Source: Mycobacterium sp. 1274761.0 (lineage in GTDB: Bacteria; Actinomycetota; Actinomycetes; Mycobacteriales; Mycobacteriaceae). Taken from it: a stretch of 64,000 nucleotides of DNA. Under the pieces are notes generated by a model. That model did no database searches. It was given only the letters and a program-made list of their open reading frames with translations, and was not told the origin of the DNA. The stretch spans positions 62,001-126,000 of the forward strand of contig NZ_LZMC01000109.1 of assembly GCF_001668615.1 (NCBI RefSeq), given 5' to 3'. Positions 62,079-64,000 of the stretch are shown piece by piece (the stretch's first letter is position 1; every line of letters begins with the position of its first letter). The position numbers were made by a program, and so were the translations under genes.

Positions 62079-62939
62079 GTGCGGTTTCTGGCGGCGCTGC
62101 TGTTCTGGCTCCTGACGACGGTTCTGCTGGCGGTCGCGGTCCCCGCGACCTGGGCGCAGACGAAGGTGGTCAGCGAGGGCGGCTACGCGGGTCTGGCCGC
62201 GAACGCGGCGAAGGACCCCCGCCTGCGGGAGGCGATGGCCTCGGAGCTGACGACGCAGATCACCGAACTGGCCGCCGATAAGGGATATCGGCTGGCCAAC
62301 CGTGAACTGGTGCATGCGGTGACCGCTGCCTACACCTCGAACCCCGGGTTCCCCGGCCAGTTCGCCCAAGCCAACCGCATCGCGCACCGGTGGATGTTCA
62401 CCGATTCGGTCCGGCACGATGACAGCTCCGGTGAGGGTGACCGGTGGCTCGTCGACATCGCCCCGATGCTGCGGGATGCCTCGCTGCGCGGCACACTCGG
62501 CAACCTCAACCTGGACGTGCCCGACACGGTGATGGTGCCCATCACCGTGCCCGACTCCTCGTCATTGCGGCCGGGGCAGCTCAAGCCGCTGGCGACGTGG
62601 GGGCCGTGGGCAAGCATCGGCGTCTGCGTCCTCACCGGGGTGTTCGCCCTGCTGACGCTGGCTGTTGCTCGCACACGTGGTAAAGCGCTTGCAGCCCTTG
62701 GGGTTTCGGCGCTGCTCGTGGGCGCGGCGGGATGGGCCGGGCTCGAGGTGGGCAGACGCTATATCGACGACGCACTCAACCGCACCACCGGCAATATCCG
62801 CCAAGTGGCTGACGTGATGGTCCATACGGCTGAGGGCAGCCTGCATCAGTGGCTCAACGTCACGCTGATCGTCGGCGTCGGGCTGGTCGTTATCGGCGTT
62901 GTCGTCTCGCTGCTCAGTGGCCTGAGCCGCAGCGAATAG
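62079..62939 (+). CDS. Membrane protein, unknown function
   Basis: 286 aa, not recognised. An N-terminal hydrophobic segment (FLAALLFWLLTTVLLAVAVPATWA) could be a signal anchor. An extracytoplasmic region of about 140 residues follows, then helices around 170–190, 196–215 and 250–275. GTG 62079 is chosen because GGAGGAGG lies 5–8 nt before it. The external part has no cysteines. It is in the same direction as the DUF2889 gene. Confidence 0.75.
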   Translation: MRFLAALLFWLLTTVLLAVAVPATWAQTKVVSEGGYAGLAANAAKDPRLREAMASELTTQITELAADKGYRLANRELVHAVTAAYTSNPGFPGQFAQANRIAHRWMFTDSVRHDDSSGEGDRWLVDIAPMLRDASLRGTLGNLNLDVPDTVMVPITVPDSSSLRPGQLKPLATWGPWASIGVCVLTGVFALLTLAVARTRGKALAALGVSALLVGAAGWAGLEVGRRYIDDALNRTTGNIRQVADVMVHTAEGSLHQWLNVTLIVGVGLVVIGVVVSLLSGLSRSE

Positions 62940-62948
62940 AATCTGACC

Positions 62949-63938
62949 ATGCCGTTCGTCACGGACATTCAGGGGCCTGCGCGGCCCGTCCGGGCCTGGC
63001 GGCCGCTCGCCGATGGCGTGCTGCGCCGCACCAGCACCATCGACACGCATCCGGACGGAACCGGTATGTCTCCCCGCACGCGAGGAGGGGAAAATTCTTC
63101 CGTAGACCTTCGCGGCCGGGACGCCGTCGGCCGACGCGACGGCACCGCCGACGTACTCGGGCAGGTGGGGCTACGCGCGCACCTGACGGGCCGGGTCATC
63201 GACCACATCGACGCCGACGACCCTCGGGTCTCGGAGCTGATCGGCAGCAGCGTCGGCGCGGGATTCCGCTCGACGATCGGCAGACTGCTCCCCGACGAGG
63301 CGGCGCGTGCCACCCTGCTGCATCTGCTGCTCGACGACTGGGTCGGCGCGGCATTGGTCTCCGGGTATGCGGTGCAGCACATCGCGATCACGAACGGGCT
63401 CGAGGAGAAACTGCCCGCCGGGACCGCGGACCATATGGCCGGCATCTGTGCCGGCTTCGCCGAGGATGCGTCGCTCGTCCCGTACGCCAGGCGCAACGGC
63501 ACGATCCCATCGGTGCACGGGCCCGTGGCGCCGCCGCTGGATACCGAGGGCATGCACGCCGTCGAGCCGTTGCGCGCGCACGGCATGCGCCGATTCCGCC
63601 GGCTGGACCTGACGCCGGACGGCGAGTTCGATGCACACTTCCGCGACTCCCACGTCGATGGCCACGGTGTGGAGACCATCGTGCACGAGTACACCGTCAC
63701 CGGCACGGTCGACGCGTCGGCCAGAGCGGTCACCTCCGCCGCGGCGACCGTGCGGGTGCTGCCGTGGCAGGAATGCCCACGGGCGATTGGAAGCGCCAGT
63801 CGCATCGAGGGAATGTCGTTGTCCGAGTTGCGGAACCGCGTGCGCAGCGAGTTCGTCGGCACCAGCACCTGCACGCATCTCAACGACACCCTGCGCGCGA
63901 TCGCCGACTTGGATGCGCTTATCGCCGCGCGCGGTTGA
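62949..63938 (+). CDS. DUF2889 domain protein
   Basis: 329 aa. The C-terminal GTSTCTHLNDTLRAIADLD (close to the family's G-CTHL-D) and the N-terminal RRTSTIDTHP with a long beta-rich middle are consistent with DUF2889, which is often found near CoA-dependent metabolism genes. No catalytic function is known. It overlaps the end of a leftward gene at the window edge. Confidence 0.72.
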   Translation: MPFVTDIQGPARPVRAWRPLADGVLRRTSTIDTHPDGTGMSPRTRGGENSSVDLRGRDAVGRRDGTADVLGQVGLRAHLTGRVIDHIDADDPRVSELIGSSVGAGFRSTIGRLLPDEAARATLLHLLLDDWVGAALVSGYAVQHIAITNGLEEKLPAGTADHMAGICAGFAEDASLVPYARRNGTIPSVHGPVAPPLDTEGMHAVEPLRAHGMRRFRRLDLTPDGEFDAHFRDSHVDGHGVETIVHEYTVTGTVDASARAVTSAAATVRVLPWQECPRAIGSASRIEGMSLSELRNRVRSEFVGTSTCTHLNDTLRAIADLDALIAARG

Positions 63939-64000
63939 TCAGATCGCTGGCCAGCCGGCGGGCCTGACTGATCGGGTTGGTCGACCGGTGAATCTTGGAG
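63919..64000 (-). CDS. Partial C-terminus of a leftward gene
   Basis: The last 26 codons of an open frame on the minus strand read SKIHRSTNPISQARRLASDLINRARR and end in TAA at 63919–63921. It overlaps the DUF2889 gene by 20 bp in convergent orientation, a common arrangement in this window. Too short to assign. Confidence 0.4.
   Translation of the reverse strand, partial: SKIHRSTNPISQARRLASDLINRARR

Overview
The window is a stretch of high-GC actinobacterial chromosome. Gene content and order point to a fast-growing Mycobacterium (Mycolicibacterium). From memory, without a database search, I recognise the M. tuberculosis Rv0412c–Rv0440 backbone: mutT3, thiE, thiO, thiS, thiG, lpqL, a proline-rich membrane protein, an alpha/beta-hydrolase, thiD, thiC, xthA, a GNAT protein, def, a DUF3263 protein, virR, sodC, a YbdK-type ligase, a LON-domain protein, a Cdc48-like ATPase, pssA, psd, moeA, an SDR and groEL2. 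Blocks that I do not recall at these places in M. tuberculosis lie between the backbone genes.

Layout. 1–9 kb: the mutT3/thiE convergent pair, a TPP riboswitch driving thiO-thiS-thiG, an SGNH hydrolase, a two-gene ABC transporter, and two tandem lipoprotein M28 peptidases. 9–15.5 kb: an acyl-CoA dehydrogenase, a DUF222-HNH gene flanked by a 16-bp direct repeat, a secreted BBE-type flavin oxidase, an APC permease and small membrane proteins. 15.5–19.3 kb: the leftward thiC-thiD-hydrolase-membrane protein operon behind a second TPP riboswitch. 19.3–25.3 kb: a DHA2 exporter, an acyltransferase, a large patatin-like phospholipase and exonuclease III. 25.3–30.3 kb: def and GNAT to the left; DUF3263, virR, sodC, YbdK and LON-domain genes to the right. 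30.2–37.2 kb: a leftward Mrp Na+/H+ antiporter operon (AB fusion, C, D, E, F, G) ending in a translationally coupled methyltransferase. 37.2–45 kb: DUF1707 and methyltransferase genes diverging from a double palindrome, then the ATPase, pssA, psd, moeA and SDR genes. 45–52.3 kb: two bacterial-PH membrane proteins, a HAD phosphatase, an SRPBCC protein, a helicase, a cupin, a second SDR and its divergent TetR. 52.3–54.2 kb: groEL2 with two CIRCE operators and a terminator. 54.2–64 kb: an AbiEi/DUF559-like protein, redox and amidohydrolase genes, gabD2, a frameshifted polyphosphate-kinase-2 remnant and a DUF2889 gene.

The genes are packed tightly. 4-nt ATGA/GTGA overlaps are frequent, notably through the whole Mrp operon and both thiamine operons. 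Two operons with TPP riboswitches cover most of thiamine synthesis: ThiC and ThiD make the pyrimidine, ThiO, ThiS and ThiG make the thiazole, and ThiE joins them.

The most unusual item is the DUF222-HNH gene. It looks like a discrete 1.3-kb element. Deleting it with one repeat copy restores a junction in which the two neighbouring convergent genes share a CTAG stop. Other items worth a second look are a 24-bp repeat that multiplies the start codon of an ABC permease, a 30-bp repeat inside moeA, an 18-bp perfect inverted repeat made of two palindromic operator-like sites, and the PPK2 remnant.
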